The notes under the pieces: model-generated
What the model saw: the letters and a program-made list of their open reading frames with translations, nothing else
Told to the model about the DNA's origin: nothing
The model's database searches: none
Shown here: positions 1-9,031 of the stretch, piece by piece
Numbering within the stretch: the stretch's first letter is position 1
How the letters are laid out: each line of letters begins with the position of its first letter
Source: Paraburkholderia kururiensis JCM 10599 = LMG 19447
GTDB taxonomy: Bacteria > Pseudomonadota > Gammaproteobacteria > Burkholderiales > Burkholderiaceae
Direction of reading: 5' to 3'
Length of the DNA stretch: 64,000 nucleotides
NCBI RefSeq assembly: GCF_003986935.1
Contig: NZ_RJZE01000001.1
Span: 310,001-374,000, forward strand
Program-made: the position numbers and the translations under genes

Positions 1-35
1 CGCTCTTCCCCGCCGTTCCCGAGCACGACTTCGCG

Positions 36-2195
36 ATGCGCCGCATCACGCTCATCGCGCTGCTTGTCGCCGCAATCGTGCTGCCTTGCATCTACGTAGC
101 CACCATGGCCTACGACGACCTGCGCAGCCGCGAGGCCGACGCCTCCGACGTCACCGAACGCACTGCGCGCGTCGCGGAAGAACACGCGATCAAGGTGTTC
201 GACATGAACGAGACGCTCGATGCCCGCGTGGTGGACCTCGTTCAAGGGTTGGACGACGCGGGCGTCCGTGCGCGCGGCGCCTGGATTCACGAGAAGCTCA
301 AATCGATTGGCGGCGGCTACCCGCAAGTGGCCGCCGTCTCCATCTTCGGCGGCGACGGCACGCTGCTCGCCACCAGCGCCTTCTGGCCGACACCCGAGGT
401 TTCCATCGCGAACCGGCCGGACTTCGTCGGCATTCGCGACGGCACGGTGCTCGATCACGTCTCCAAAATCATGCAGGGTGCGGTGAGCGGCGAAGCGGTG
501 TTCAACACCGGAATCGCGCGCAAGGACGCATCGGGCGGCTTCGACGGCATCGTTTCGGTCGCCATGCGGCCCTCCTACTTCGACACGTTCTACCGCGAAC
601 TGCTCGGCAAATCGCCCATGACGATGAGCCTCGTGCGCTCCGATGGCGCCGCGCTCGTCGGTTATCCCGCTACGACGCACGCGCACGACGCCGTCGACGC
701 AAAATCGCCGCTCGGCGAAGCGCTGGCGCGCGGCAGCACGTCCGGCGTGGTGCGCATGCGCTCGCCCGAGGACCACGACAGCCTGATCCTCGCCTATCGG
801 CGCGTGGGCGCGTATCCCGTGTACGTGGCGTGCGGTTATCGCACCTCGGCCATCTGGGCGCAGTGGTACCGCCACCTGAGCGTGCTGCTGCTCTCGATGT
901 TCACGCCCTCGATTGCGCTGTGGTGCGTGATCTGGCTCTCGCTGAAACGCCTCGCGGCGGAAGAGGAAGCCTGGGAGCGCTGGCAGGCGGAAGCGGCCAT
1001 GCGCCGCTCGATCGAATCGGCCTGGCGGCAGTCGCGCAAGATGGAGGCGCTCGGCAACCTCGTGGGCAGCGTCGCGCACGACTTCAACAACCTGCTGATG
1101 ATCATCTCGGCCAACGTGCAGATTGCACGGCGGCGCGGTGTGCCGGGCATCGAACACGAACTCTCGGCGATGGAGCGCGCGTTGAAGAGCGGCCAGTCGC
1201 TCACGCGGCAACTGCTGGGCGTCGCGCGCAAACAGCCGTTGCACAGCGAGACGATTGCCGTGGCGCGCTGGCTGCCGGCGTGCCGGGCGTTGCTGAAGGC
1301 GTCGCTTGGGGCGAAGGCGTCGCTCGTGATGGACATCGACGAGCACGTCTGGCCCATGGAAGTCGACGTCGCCGAACTCGAACTCGCGCTCATCAACATC
1401 GCCGTGAACGCACGCGACGCCATGCCGAACGGCGGTCGCCTCACCGTGCGGGCACGCAACATCAGTTTCCGGCCCGGCGAGGGCTTTCCGCTCACAGGCG
1501 ACTTCGTACAGCTTTCGCTGGAGGACACGGGGGTCGGCATGCCGCCGGACGTGCTCTCGCGCGCGTTCGAACCGCTCTTCACCACCAAGCCCAAGGGCAT
1601 GGGAACGGGGCTGGGACTGCCGCAGGTGTTCGCCTTTTGCGAACGATCGGGCGGCCTCGCGGCCATCGACAGCGCGATCGGCGCGGGCACGTCCGTGCAT
1701 CTTTACCTGCCGCGCGCCTCGGGATTGCCGCACATCGAGCGGCCCGCCGAGCCGGGCGTGGAAGAAGCTGCGGCGGCGCACGGGCTGCGCGTACTGCTCG
1801 TGGAAGACAACGACGAAGTGGCGGCCGGCACCGAAGCGCTGCTGCAGATGATGGGCCACCACGTGCAATGCGCGCGCCAGGCCGACGAGGCGCTGAAGCT
1901 GATCAACGAAGCCGAGGCCAACGCGGTTCGAACGGGCGGACACCTGCCCTTCGACCTGTTGATTTCCGACATCCACATGCCGGGCACGATGAACGGCATC
2001 GACCTGGCCGAAACCGTGCAGCAACGCATGCTGAAGTTGCCGGTGATCCTCGTGACCGGTTACGCCGAAGAACTGGAGCGGGCCCGTCACGTGGATGCGC
2101 GGCTGCTCGCGAAGCCCTTCGACATCGCACTGCTCGAGAAAATGCTGCGCGAAATCCAGCGCGAGTTGCCGTCGCATACGCACGCGGCGGACTGA
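36..2195 (+). CDS. Hybrid sensor histidine kinase with C-terminal receiver domain
   Basis: Membrane-bound hybrid two-component kinase of 719 residues. Residues about 5-24 form a first membrane segment, about 30-265 a periplasmic PDC/Cache-like sensor, and about 279-302 a second membrane segment. The dimerisation box follows with phospho-acceptor His348 in SVAHDFNNLL. The HATPase domain shows NIAVNARDA (N458), DTGVGM and GTGLGL. A REC domain begins at VLLVEDNDE, with phospho-acceptor Asp645 in LISDIHMP and the lysine in LAKPFD. The AHDFNNLL box is typical of NtrB-like hybrid kinases. The reading frame stays open to the left edge of the window, so the true start could lie upstream of the ATG used here. 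The ligand and the partner regulator are unknown. Confidence 0.93.
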   Translation: MRRITLIALLVAAIVLPCIYVATMAYDDLRSREADASDVTERTARVAEEHAIKVFDMNETLDARVVDLVQGLDDAGVRARGAWIHEKLKSIGGGYPQVAAVSIFGGDGTLLATSAFWPTPEVSIANRPDFVGIRDGTVLDHVSKIMQGAVSGEAVFNTGIARKDASGGFDGIVSVAMRPSYFDTFYRELLGKSPMTMSLVRSDGAALVGYPATTHAHDAVDAKSPLGEALARGSTSGVVRMRSPEDHDSLILAYRRVGAYPVYVACGYRTSAIWAQWYRHLSVLLLSMFTPSIALWCVIWLSLKRLAAEEEAWERWQAEAAMRRSIESAWRQSRKMEALGNLVGSVAHDFNNLLMIISANVQIARRRGVPGIEHELSAMERALKSGQSLTRQLLGVARKQPLHSETIAVARWLPACRALLKASLGAKASLVMDIDEHVWPMEVDVAELELALINIAVNARDAMPNGGRLTVRARNISFRPGEGFPLTGDFVQLSLEDTGVGMPPDVLSRAFEPLFTTKPKGMGTGLGLPQVFAFCERSGGLAAIDSAIGAGTSVHLYLPRASGLPHIERPAEPGVEEAAAAHGLRVLLVEDNDEVAAGTEALLQMMGHHVQCARQADEALKLINEAEANAVRTGGHLPFDLLISDIHMPGTMNGIDLAETVQQRMLKLPVILVTGYAEELERARHVDARLLAKPFDIALLEKMLREIQRELPSHTHAAD

Positions 2196-2469
2196 AATGC
2201 CGGCCGGTGTTGGTGCGCGACGTTGCGACCGCGCCGTGCTTGTAAAAATGCGCAACGGCGGCGGCGTTTCTGGGAAATTTTTCGCGCCGCCGATACGGCC
2301 GGCTTTCTCCTGTTCCCGCAGCATTGACGCAGTCGCGGCGCAATTCATGGAACGCGGCACATCGGTTGCCTATGCTTTTTCTGTGATGTGTTCTGTTCAT
2401 GCTGCGAAAGTCCATGCTGCAAGACGGCCACGTGCCGCCTGCCGATAACGCCATGCCGAGGAGAAAACG

Positions 2470-3549
2470 ATGCGACACACCGTGACGAGTCTGTTCCAGA
2501 CCTTCGGCGAAGCCGAAACGGCGCGCAACGCACTGCTGCAGGTCGGCTTCGCGGCAACGGACATCGGCCTGCGCGGACCGGCTGCGGCCGATACGCAAAG
2601 CATCGGCGTGGCGGGCGAAGGCGGCCTGCTCGCCAACATCGAACGATTCGTGGCGAGCCTGTTCGCCACCGGTGCCCAACGCTACGACGGCGGCGACCAC
2701 CCCGAGCAGCCCGAAGCGGTGCGCGAGGCGCTGCGGCGCGGCGCCGTGCTGGTTCGTGTGGAGGCGGACAGCGAAGCGCAGGCGCAACTCGCCGCCCATA
2801 CCCTGGCGGGGCTCGGTGCGCTGGAGGTCGTGGAGCGTCCGCCGGGTTGGGAGGAGCGAACGGAGCGCGCGGTGGCCCCCGCCACGGCGCGCGAGCACTC
2901 GGTGCTCGACGAGCTGGGTCTGCGGCCGGTTGCAGTGCCGCGTCAGCAATCGGTGCACGCAACGTCGCCCCACGGTGAAGCCGTGTCGCCCGCGCCGCCT
3001 GAGCCTCAAGCGGGTTCGCCAGCCGAAGCGGCAGCCGCTGCCGTGCCGCCGGAGGGCACCGTGCGAATGAGCGACGACGCGGCGGCCACCGCTATCGCGT
3101 CGGCCAGTGCGCCGGGGTGCGGCGCCGTTTTTCCGACCGCGCCCCCGGCCGCCGCGCCCGCCAGCGAATTGCCCGGCGGTACGCAGCTAGCCCGTGAAGA
3201 GGAACCGCCGGCGGGATACGAAGCCGCACCGCCGCCAGGAATGCGCCCCGCGCCGGACAAGGCGGCCCCGCCCATACCGGACGAGTACGTCGAATACGAG
3301 GAAGACTTTCGCGGCCACCACGCCGGGCAGGTGGAGCGCGAAAGCCAGCCGTTCGAGGACTACGAGAGCGCGTATCGCTACGGCGTGATGATCGCGCGGG
3401 ATGTGAGATACGTCGGCCGGTCGTGGGACGAAATCGAAGCGGACGCCCGGCACGGCTGGGAAACGACTTTCCCGGCCGATGCCTGGGACAAAATCCGCAG
3501 CGCGGTACGGCACGGATGGGAGCGTGCCGGTGGGAATCGCGCAGTGTAA
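2470..3549 (+). CDS. Stress-type protein with C-terminal 'RYxGRxWDEIE...W' motif, function unknown
   Basis: 359-residue soluble protein. The N-terminus (SLFQTFGEAETARNALLQVGF) looks like the alpha/beta fold of proteins annotated as general-stress YsnF/17M-like. A long Pro/Ala/Glu-rich linker fills about residues 120-270. The C-terminus carries YRYGVMIARDVRYVGRSWDEIE followed by two Trp-containing half repeats (DARHGWE, AVRHGWE). I recall this C-terminal block in many Burkholderiales and Deinococcus stress proteins, but no biochemical role is known to me. AGGAG lies 8 bases before the ATG and supports the start. It converges with the FMN reductase across a strong hairpin. Confidence 0.8.
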   Translation: MRHTVTSLFQTFGEAETARNALLQVGFAATDIGLRGPAAADTQSIGVAGEGGLLANIERFVASLFATGAQRYDGGDHPEQPEAVREALRRGAVLVRVEADSEAQAQLAAHTLAGLGALEVVERPPGWEERTERAVAPATAREHSVLDELGLRPVAVPRQQSVHATSPHGEAVSPAPPEPQAGSPAEAAAAAVPPEGTVRMSDDAAATAIASASAPGCGAVFPTAPPAAAPASELPGGTQLAREEEPPAGYEAAPPPGMRPAPDKAAPPIPDEYVEYEEDFRGHHAGQVERESQPFEDYESAYRYGVMIARDVRYVGRSWDEIEADARHGWETTFPADAWDKIRSAVRHGWERAGGNRAV

Positions 3550-3584
3550 CGGGGGCGACAGACGGGTCAGGACGGTGGGAACGT

Positions 3585-3613
3585 CAGGGGCCTGCGCGGC
3601 GCGCAGGCCCCTG
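3585..3613. terminator. Bidirectional hairpin terminator between convergent genes
   Basis: A perfect 13-bp stem (CAGGGGCCTGCGC pairing with GCGCAGGCCCCTG) with a 3-nt loop sits between the stop codons of the convergent stress-protein and FMN-reductase genes. No T-run is obvious. Confidence 0.65.
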
Positions 3614-3616
3614 GCT

Positions 3617-4171
3617 TCAACCGCGGCGCAGTCGCGTGGTCCAGTCCACGTAGCGATCGACGAATCCCTGCAGGAACTTGCGCGTGTCCTCATTGACGAT
3701 GTTGCCGTTGGCGTCGATGCGACTCGCGTCGTGTTTGATGAACATCTCCGGCTGACCGAGTAGCGCCACGTCCAGATAAGACAGCACGTTGCGTAGATGC
3801 TGCTGCGCGAGCGCCGTGCCGGTGGCCCCGGGCGACGTCCCCAGCACCGCGCCGGGCTTGCCGGCCCACGAATTCTTGCCCCACGGACGCGAGCCCCAGT
3901 CGAGCGCATTCTTGAGTACGCCCGGGATCGAACGGTTGTACTCGGGCGTCACGAACAGCAGCGCGTCGGCGGCTTCAATGCGCGCCTTGAATTGACGCGC
4001 GGGCTCGGGCAGGTCGGCGTCGTAATCCTGGCTGTAAAGCGGCAACGTGCCGATGTCGACGAATTCCGCCGTGAAGTCCTGGGGCAAAAGCGAAGTGACG
4101 GCGCGTGCCAGCTGGCGGTTGAACGAGTCCTGACGAAGGCTACCGACCAGCACTGCAATGTGACAAGCCAT
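3617..4171 (-). CDS. NADPH-dependent FMN reductase (ChrR/YieF-like flavoprotein)
   Basis: 184-residue flavodoxin-like quinone/FMN reductase. The phosphate-binding loop GSLRQDSFNRQLA lies near residue 10, and the family motif PEYNRSIPGVLKNALDWGSRP lies near residue 80. Members use NAD(P)H to reduce FMN, quinones, azo dyes or chromate in the cytoplasm. The length is normal for the family. AGGAT just upstream of the ATG is the probable ribosome site. It stands alone, convergent with the preceding stress gene. Confidence 0.92.
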   Translation of the reverse strand: MACHIAVLVGSLRQDSFNRQLARAVTSLLPQDFTAEFVDIGTLPLYSQDYDADLPEPARQFKARIEAADALLFVTPEYNRSIPGVLKNALDWGSRPWGKNSWAGKPGAVLGTSPGATGTALAQQHLRNVLSYLDVALLGQPEMFIKHDASRIDANGNIVNEDTRKFLQGFVDRYVDWTTRLRRG

Positions 4172-4885
4172 GTTGAGATCCTCCCGGGTGGTCCCGACAA
4201 GCGGGACAAGTGGCGACGTGGATGCCTCTCAATCATAGGCGGTGAGGTGCGGCGCGTCTTTTTCGTGTGGCCGTCTGGGGGCGCCGCCCCGCAGGATTTG
4301 CCAGCTATCGGTGGATAACCCGCCATGACGGAAAGATATTCACAGATTCACTGAATAACTTTGTGGACAAGTTTGGCTAGGGGCTTGTCCTATGGGGGTT
4401 TACGTCGGCCTTCTGGGCGAGGCGTCAGTCCGATGCGACAACGGATGCTGACCGGGCGTTGTGATGTGGGGAAACGTTCGGAACGCGGCTTGCGACGCTG
4501 TTGTCCTGCTGGTGCTTCGGCAACCGCTTCGTCTGACGTGGCGAAGAAGGGGCAGAAATACCGGCCGAGACGCAAACCCTAACCGATGGAGGACCGACGA
4601 TGGCTTCCGGATCACCCCGGCATTACGCCGGCAAATCGCAGGATGAGAGGGTGGCTGCCCGCAAGCATCACAAGCAGAAATCGCAGGAGCAAGCCGGAGG
4701 GGAAATGGCTGTGGAAGGCACCGAAGCGGACGCCGAACACAGCTGCGGCGAGTTGTCGGAGCGCGGCAAGCAGATATGGCGGACGGGAAATGGCATAGAC
4801 GGCGGCGGTCTCACCTGACACCCGACCATGCCGGTCCGAGTGGGGTGGCCATCAATGGGCCATCCCCGCCCGGTGAAAACCTGGG
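4172..4885. other. Mostly non-coding interval with DnaA-box-like sequences
   Basis: About 700 bp with no convincing long gene. GGTGGATAA (4311-4319) and TGTGGACAA (4362-4370) are each one base from the complement of the DnaA box TTATCCACA. A short ORF (4600-4818) with its own ribosome site is listed separately. Nothing else is recognisable. Confidence 0.4.
4600..4818 (+). CDS. Small basic hypothetical protein (72 aa)
   Basis: Short ORF starting MASGSPRHYAGKSQDERVAARKHHK, rich in Lys, Arg, His and Gln at the N-terminus and acidic later on. There is no signal peptide, membrane segment or motif that I recognise. In its favour, GGAGGA lies 8 bases before the ATG in a stretch with no competing gene. 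Against it, the ORF is short and the composition is low-complexity. No function is assigned. Confidence 0.35.
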   Translation: MASGSPRHYAGKSQDERVAARKHHKQKSQEQAGGEMAVEGTEADAEHSCGELSERGKQIWRTGNGIDGGGLT

Positions 4886-5035
4886 TTACTGCCCGAAAAA
4901 CACGTTGCAGTACGAAGCCGGGCCTTGGCACGTCGACGCATTGTTCTGCGTCGTTGCTTGAGCAGCATGAGCCGCGCCGGTTGCCGTCGCGAGCAATGCG
5001 GCCGACGAGATGATTGCGAGAAGAATGCGTTTCAT
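4886..5035 (-). CDS. Small secreted Cys-containing protein (49 aa)
   Basis: Read directly from the minus strand. It begins MKRILLAIISSAALLATATG, a clear Sec signal peptide with probable cleavage after AAHA. The mature peptide of about 25 residues contains STCQGPASYCNVFFGQ, with two cysteines seven residues apart that could form a disulfide. AGGAG lies 7 bases before the ATG. A perfect 16-bp palindrome sits 22 bases upstream of the start codon and is a likely operator. The gene is too short for ordinary ORF calling but has a start, ribosome site, signal peptide and regulatory site. I vaguely recall similar STC.GP.SYCN..FG peptides in Paraburkholderia. The function is unknown. Confidence 0.72.
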   Translation of the reverse strand: MKRILLAIISSAALLATATGAAHAAQATTQNNASTCQGPASYCNVFFGQ

Positions 5036-5056
5036 GGTGTCGCTCCTGATTTAGGT

Positions 5057-5072
5057 CGATCAACGTTGATCG
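5057..5072. promoter_or_regulatory. 16-bp perfect palindrome upstream of the small secreted protein gene
   Basis: CGATCAACGTTGATCG is fully self-complementary and lies 22 bp upstream of the minus-strand ATG at 5035. The position fits an operator overlapping the promoter. The binding protein is unknown. Confidence 0.5.
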
Positions 5073-5784
5073 GTGGCTGGAGAATAGCGACGGAGCGTTC
5101 ACCTAAAAACATGCCAGCGGAAAAGACATTTTCTCGACAATTGCAATAGTGGCCGCCGACGGGATTGATGGGATTTTTGTCCCTGAGTACTGCTTGTTTG
5201 GCCGTACGAAGTGGACCGGCTGGATAAGTCCAATGGGCAAGGGTCTACGCGCTTTGCCGCGTGGAAATTGAGGCACGCCAATAGCATCGGCACCAGCTTG
5301 CACGGCTCCATCGTTTCAGGTTTTGCAACGATGTATTTCCGCAGTTGTAAGTGCTGCGAGAGGGCTCGCGCAACTTCGTCATGCATCTGTCATTTGAAGG
5401 CGTCTGTGCCGACATAGCCCTGAGGAACTGCGCCCATGCGGGCGCGGATCACATAAGGTGCGGAATGTGAGAGAAAATGCGCTCCGGGTCCGACGGGTCA
5501 TAACGCCAGATCGCCCTGCAATACACAGCAGGGCCTCATCGGCGCTTGTCGCGCGGCATGGGGCGGCCGGCAGCCGATGCGTCAGCGCGCTGTCCCGGCC
5601 GACAATCGCCAATCACATTCCTCGACATGACAAAGCACGAGATGCATCGAGTCTTGCCGGCCATCCCATGCGAGGGAGCCCATGGCAGCGGCCTGGGGGC
5701 GGCCGCGCAGCCTGTCCGTTGGACCGCGTTGCGCCGCACGGCAACAGGCACGCGGCCCGCGGTACGCCCGGTGGGGGACGTCGC
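5073..5784. other. Non-coding interval upstream of the ECF sigma factor
   Basis: About 700 bp with no recognisable gene. The sigma-factor reading frame stays open to 5458, but that upstream stretch encodes sequence unlike any sigma factor. No clear ECF-type promoter could be picked out by eye. Confidence 0.4.
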
Positions 5785-6396
5785 ATGACCGCCGTTGCCG
5801 CTCGGCCGGCGCCGGACGATCCGGTCTACCTCGCCCAGTTGCGACGCGACCTGCTCCGCTTCGCGCGGTTGCAGTTGCGAGACGCGGCCGCTGCGGAAGA
5901 CGCCGTTCAGGAAGCGCTGACCGCAGCGTGGATGCACGCGGACCGCTTCTCCGCGCAGTCCGAGCACAAGACGTGGGTCTTCGGCATCCTGCGGCACAAG
6001 CTGGTGGATACGTTGCGCGTGCGCCAGCGCACGGTGAACGTGTCTTCGCTCGAAACCGAACTGGACGAAGATACCGTTCTCGATCGCGAGCTGTTCAAGG
6101 ACAACGGACACTGGACGGCCTATGCGAAACCGCGTCCGTGGCCGACGCCGGAGATCGTGCTGCAACAGCAGCAGTTCTGGCAGCTCTTCGAGATATGCCT
6201 CGACCATCTGCCCGAGCACATCGGGCGCGTCTTCATGATGCGAGAGTTTCTCGACCTCGACATTGCCGAGATCTGCGCCGAACTGGAGCTGACCGCCAAC
6301 CACTGCAGCGTGCTCATCTACCGCGCACGGCTGCGCTTGCGGACGTGCCTGACCGAAAAGGGCCTTTCAGGCGAGGACGCGCATGGGCAAGTGTAA
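5785..6396 (+). CDS. ECF RNA polymerase sigma factor
   Basis: 203-residue sigma-70 family protein with only regions 2 and 4. Region 2 includes RFARLQLRDAAAAEDAVQEA and KTWVFGILRHKLVDTLR. Region 4 includes LPEHIGRVFMMREFLDLDIAEICAELELT followed by the NHCSVLIYRARLRLR recognition helix. The ATG at 5785 was chosen because homology begins shortly after it and GGGGGA lies 8 bases upstream. The in-frame extension to 5458 has no sigma-like content. The stop overlaps the following zinc-finger gene by 14 bases, the usual arrangement for a sigma/anti-sigma pair. The target regulon is not visible here. Confidence 0.92.
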   Translation: MTAVAARPAPDDPVYLAQLRRDLLRFARLQLRDAAAAEDAVQEALTAAWMHADRFSAQSEHKTWVFGILRHKLVDTLRVRQRTVNVSSLETELDEDTVLDRELFKDNGHWTAYAKPRPWPTPEIVLQQQQFWQLFEICLDHLPEHIGRVFMMREFLDLDIAEICAELELTANHCSVLIYRARLRLRTCLTEKGLSGEDAHGQV

Positions 6397-6586
6397 AAAC
6401 ATCACCCGACTACTTTCTGACGCGCTCGACAGGCGGCTCACGGCAGGCGAATGGCTGGCCGTCCGTATGCACCTGCCCACGTGCAGCGGGTGCCGCAACT
6501 ATCGGCTGCACATTGCGCTGCTTCGTACGGCCGCGCATGAAATGAGCGGCATGGCGGACCATGAGTCGTCTGGGCGCAGAGAGTGA
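6383..6586 (+). CDS. Small zinc-finger anti-sigma factor (ZAS-like)
   Basis: 67 residues beginning MGKCKNITRLLSDALDRRLT. It has the HxxxCxxC signature (HLPTCSGC, about residues 30-37) of zf-HC2 anti-sigma proteins, in which His and two Cys bind zinc and the helices clamp the ECF sigma factor. There is no membrane segment, so it would be a soluble, possibly redox-sensing anti-sigma. The 14-base overlap with the sigma gene implies translational coupling. Confidence 0.8.
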   Translation: MGKCKNITRLLSDALDRRLTAGEWLAVRMHLPTCSGCRNYRLHIALLRTAAHEMSGMADHESSGRRE

Positions 6587-6589
6587 CGA

Positions 6590-6880
6590 TCAGCGCTGCG
6601 ACGGAGGCTTTGCTGCGTACTGCTGAAGATAACGAGCATGAGAGTCGCGGTCGACGTTCGCATCGCGACGCTCCGTGCTCGCCGGATACTTCGCGAGCAT
6701 GACCCGCGGACGGACGGGCCGATGTTCAAAGCCGCCGCCGCAGTTCGGACAGACATTACGTAACGTCGTGGTCGCACACGCTTCGCAAAACGTGCACTCG
6801 AAGCTGCAAATCATCGCGTCGGATGAGTCGGGTGGCAACGCCTTGCCACATGCTTCACAGGATGGTCGGAGTTCGAGCAT
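6590..6880 (-). CDS. DUF1272 zinc-ribbon protein
   Basis: 96 residues from the ATG at 6880 (MLELRPSCEACGKALPPDSS). The DUF1272 pattern is visible: CEAC, then CSFECTFCEACA, then CPNCGG, giving about eight cysteines for one or two zinc sites. A GTG at 6907 would add nine residues, but DUF1272 proteins characteristically begin MLELRP, so the ATG is preferred. Neither start has a good ribosome site. It converges with the sigma/anti-sigma pair. No biochemical function is known for the family. Confidence 0.85.
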   Translation of the reverse strand: MLELRPSCEACGKALPPDSSDAMICSFECTFCEACATTTLRNVCPNCGGGFEHRPVRPRVMLAKYPASTERRDANVDRDSHARYLQQYAAKPPSQR

Positions 6881-7172
6881 TCGCGTTTCTACAGGTAGAT
6901 GGGGCACTGGACGCGGTCTTTTTTAGTGCACGCGGGGATCGGCGGTTGCGCCGGTAGTCGTGTGAAGAGGCGGTGGCGCCGTTAATCGATCGCGAGAATC
7001 ACGGCATTTTTAGCGGTGACCTTGTTCGAACCGATTTGCCCCGGTCGCCTCCCCAGCCCCTGCCAGTAAGTCTGCAAGTCTAGTGAGCGCCTCTTTGGCG
7101 CCCCTGCCATTTAGGCCTCGAATTCCGCCAGCTGCGAGCGTCGGGTACCGTCGTCGCTCAGTCAAAGCCCGC

Positions 7173-7532
7173 TCAATCGAAAAGCGCGCTGACGCTCTCC
7201 GGCGGACGGCCGATCACAGCCCGGCCATTACGAACGATGATGGGCCGCTGCAGCAGCACAGGATGTTTCGCGAGCGCGTCATACAGCTCGTCGTCGGTTA
7301 CGCCTTCCCGGTCAAGACTCAGCGCCTTGTACTCGGATTCGGCAGTCCGCACCATGTCGCGTACCGGACAGGCGAGCAAGCGGTTCAGTTCTTTCAACTG
7401 AACGACTGACAGCGGATGTTTCAAGTATTCGATGATCTCGACTTTTTCGTGTGCGCCGTTGCTGAGACCGGCAACGAGTTCGTAGGCGCCGCGAGATTTC
7501 GAGCAGCGGGGGTTGTGGTAGATGGTGATCAT
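7173..7532 (-). CDS. arsC: ArsC-family arsenate reductase (glutaredoxin-type)
   Basis: 119 residues with a thioredoxin-like ArsC fold. ITIYHNPRCSKSR places the catalytic Cys at residue 10, and RPIIV...GRAVIGRPPE near the C-terminus contains the conserved Arg/Pro segment. The family reduces arsenate using glutathione and glutaredoxin. The HNPRCSKSR variant is widespread and not always arsenic-linked, and no ars genes are nearby, so a general redox role is also possible. The ATG at 7532 starts right at the fold, and the longer upstream frame has no homology. Confidence 0.88.
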   Translation of the reverse strand: MITIYHNPRCSKSRGAYELVAGLSNGAHEKVEIIEYLKHPLSVVQLKELNRLLACPVRDMVRTAESEYKALSLDREGVTDDELYDALAKHPVLLQRPIIVRNGRAVIGRPPESVSALFD

Positions 7533-7925
7533 GGGTCGATTGATGTTGAGACGAGTCTGGATGGCGTGCGAGGGGCGATCGGATTGGCCTCGGTAGGGCA
7601 ACGGCTATCGGGCCGCTGATCGTTCCGCGGCATTGTCGTGAGCGATGGGATAAGAGGTGCTAACGCGCGGCCTCGTGTGCCGGAATTCTAGCTTGCCGCG
7701 TTGGAGTCAATGCGTGGAGGCTTTCGCCTGATTCGGAGAGGGCAAGGAAAAGGCAGCTGGCCGAAGAGGCACTGTCTTGCGCACATTCTTCATGGGCTTC
7801 GTCGTATCTCATCTTGTAACTCCATCTTTTGTTATTCGACTTATTTCTCACGCGCGCCTATACCTCGCAGGCTGTCCTCGACCCAACGCCATTCCAAACG
7901 CAGATCGTTTCTTCCTCATGGCTTG

Positions 7926-7941
7926 GTTTATGCGCATAAAG
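7926..7941. promoter_or_regulatory. parS-like centromere site 1
   Basis: The 14-bp core TTTATGCGCATAAA is perfectly palindromic and is repeated at 8254 and 9032. Its location next to parAB indicates a ParB-binding site. From memory it matches the parS described for B. cenocepacia chromosome 2. Confidence 0.85.
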
Positions 7942-8253
7942 CGAGGCGCTCGGAGGCCGCGTCAAGGCCTCGACCAGTCGCTGGCGACAGGGACGCGTCC
8001 CACAGTTGACCGCCACGAGCCACGACCCTCCCGGTATTAGGCAGCGGCGGGATTACGGCAGCCGCTTCGCGGGAAGGCGCAACGCCGCCGGAGCTGTGCC
8101 CAGTTCGCGCCCGCACGACGAGTTCTCGCCCGGACGGCCTGCAGCTTACCCGCTGCGCCCACCATACGCGACCATCGCACGGGAGGGCTTTTCGACATAA
8201 ACGCCACTTATCCGCCCCACGAGGTTCCGCTTTAGTGCCTGCCTCGCCCCACC

Positions 8254-8269
8254 GTTTATGCGCATAAAC
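8254..8269. promoter_or_regulatory. parS-like centromere site 2
   Basis: GTTTATGCGCATAAAC is a perfect 16-bp palindrome about 100 bp upstream of parA. It is the most symmetrical of the three copies. Confidence 0.87.
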
Positions 8270-8368
8270 CCTCGTCCAAATGGCTAATCCGCCTCATCAG
8301 CGTGACAAAGTCATTGAAAATAAATTTCTTCAAGGTAAAATTCAGCGGCATCGAAAAGGAGGTAAGAA

Positions 8369-9031
8369 TTGGCGGCTGAAATTATCGCGGTCACTCAGCA
8401 AAAGGGCGGGGTCGGAAAAAGCACGATCGCCATGCATCTCGGCGCTGCGTTCCATGAAAGGGGCAAGCGAGTTTTGGTCGTCGATGCTGACGGGCAGAAC
8501 ACCTTGGTTCACTGGGCGAGCGCGTCGGCCGAAGGCGAGACGGGCATCCCGTTCCCCGTGGTCAACCTCTCGGAGGCCGGTGGCCAAATCCACCGTGAGA
8601 TAAAGAAGTTCATTGGCGACTACGACATCATCGTGGTCGACTGCCCGCCCTCCATCACCGAAAAAGTCTCAGGCGTTGTGCTCCTGGCCGCGACCGTCGC
8701 CGTCATACCCACCTCGTCGTCGCCAGCTGACTATTGGTCGAGTGTTGGTTTGGTGAAGCTCATCCAGCAGGCACAGGTGATGAACGAAGACCTTCGGGCG
8801 GTCTTCCTGCTCAATAAAACCGAAGAGAAACGCATGCTGACGCGCGAGCTGAAGCGCGCGCTGGAAGAACTCGGCTTTCCTTTACTCAAAACACAAATCC
8901 CCACGCGCGAGGCCTACAAGCAGGCGATGGCGTTAGGACAAACCGTCCTGCAAATGAACGATCGCGGCGCAAAGCTGGCAAGCATCGAAATACGGGCATG
9001 TGCGGACGAAATCGCCAGCATGCTTCCCTGA
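8369..9031 (+). CDS. parA: ParA partition ATPase
   Basis: 220-residue Walker-type partition ATPase. The deviant Walker A motif KGGVGKST is at residues about 12-19, Walker A' is VLVVDADGQ, and Walker B is IIVVDCPPS. It lacks an N-terminal DNA-binding extension, so it is a short type Ib-like or chromosomal ParA. It moves parS-ParB complexes by ATP-dependent nucleoid binding. The start is TTG at 8369, supported by an ideal AAAGGAGGT 5 bases upstream and by the MAAEIIAVTQQKGG beginning. parB follows after 24 bp that contain a parS copy. Confidence 0.96.
   Translation: MAAEIIAVTQQKGGVGKSTIAMHLGAAFHERGKRVLVVDADGQNTLVHWASASAEGETGIPFPVVNLSEAGGQIHREIKKFIGDYDIIVVDCPPSITEKVSGVVLLAATVAVIPTSSSPADYWSSVGLVKLIQQAQVMNEDLRAVFLLNKTEEKRMLTRELKRALEELGFPLLKTQIPTREAYKQAMALGQTVLQMNDRGAKLASIEIRACADEIASMLP

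Larger units (their letters stand above)
7533..8368. other. Non-coding interval holding two parS-like sites upstream of parA
   Basis: About 840 bp with no credible gene. It contains two copies of the TTTATGCGCATAAA palindrome and AT-richer patches near 7790-7860 and 8310-8345. The latter probably includes the parA promoter. Confidence 0.5.

Noticed and set aside
5458..5784. N-terminal extension of the sigma factor
   Set aside because: The in-frame extension is basic, has no sigma-factor similarity and no ribosome site, while the ATG at 5785 has one.
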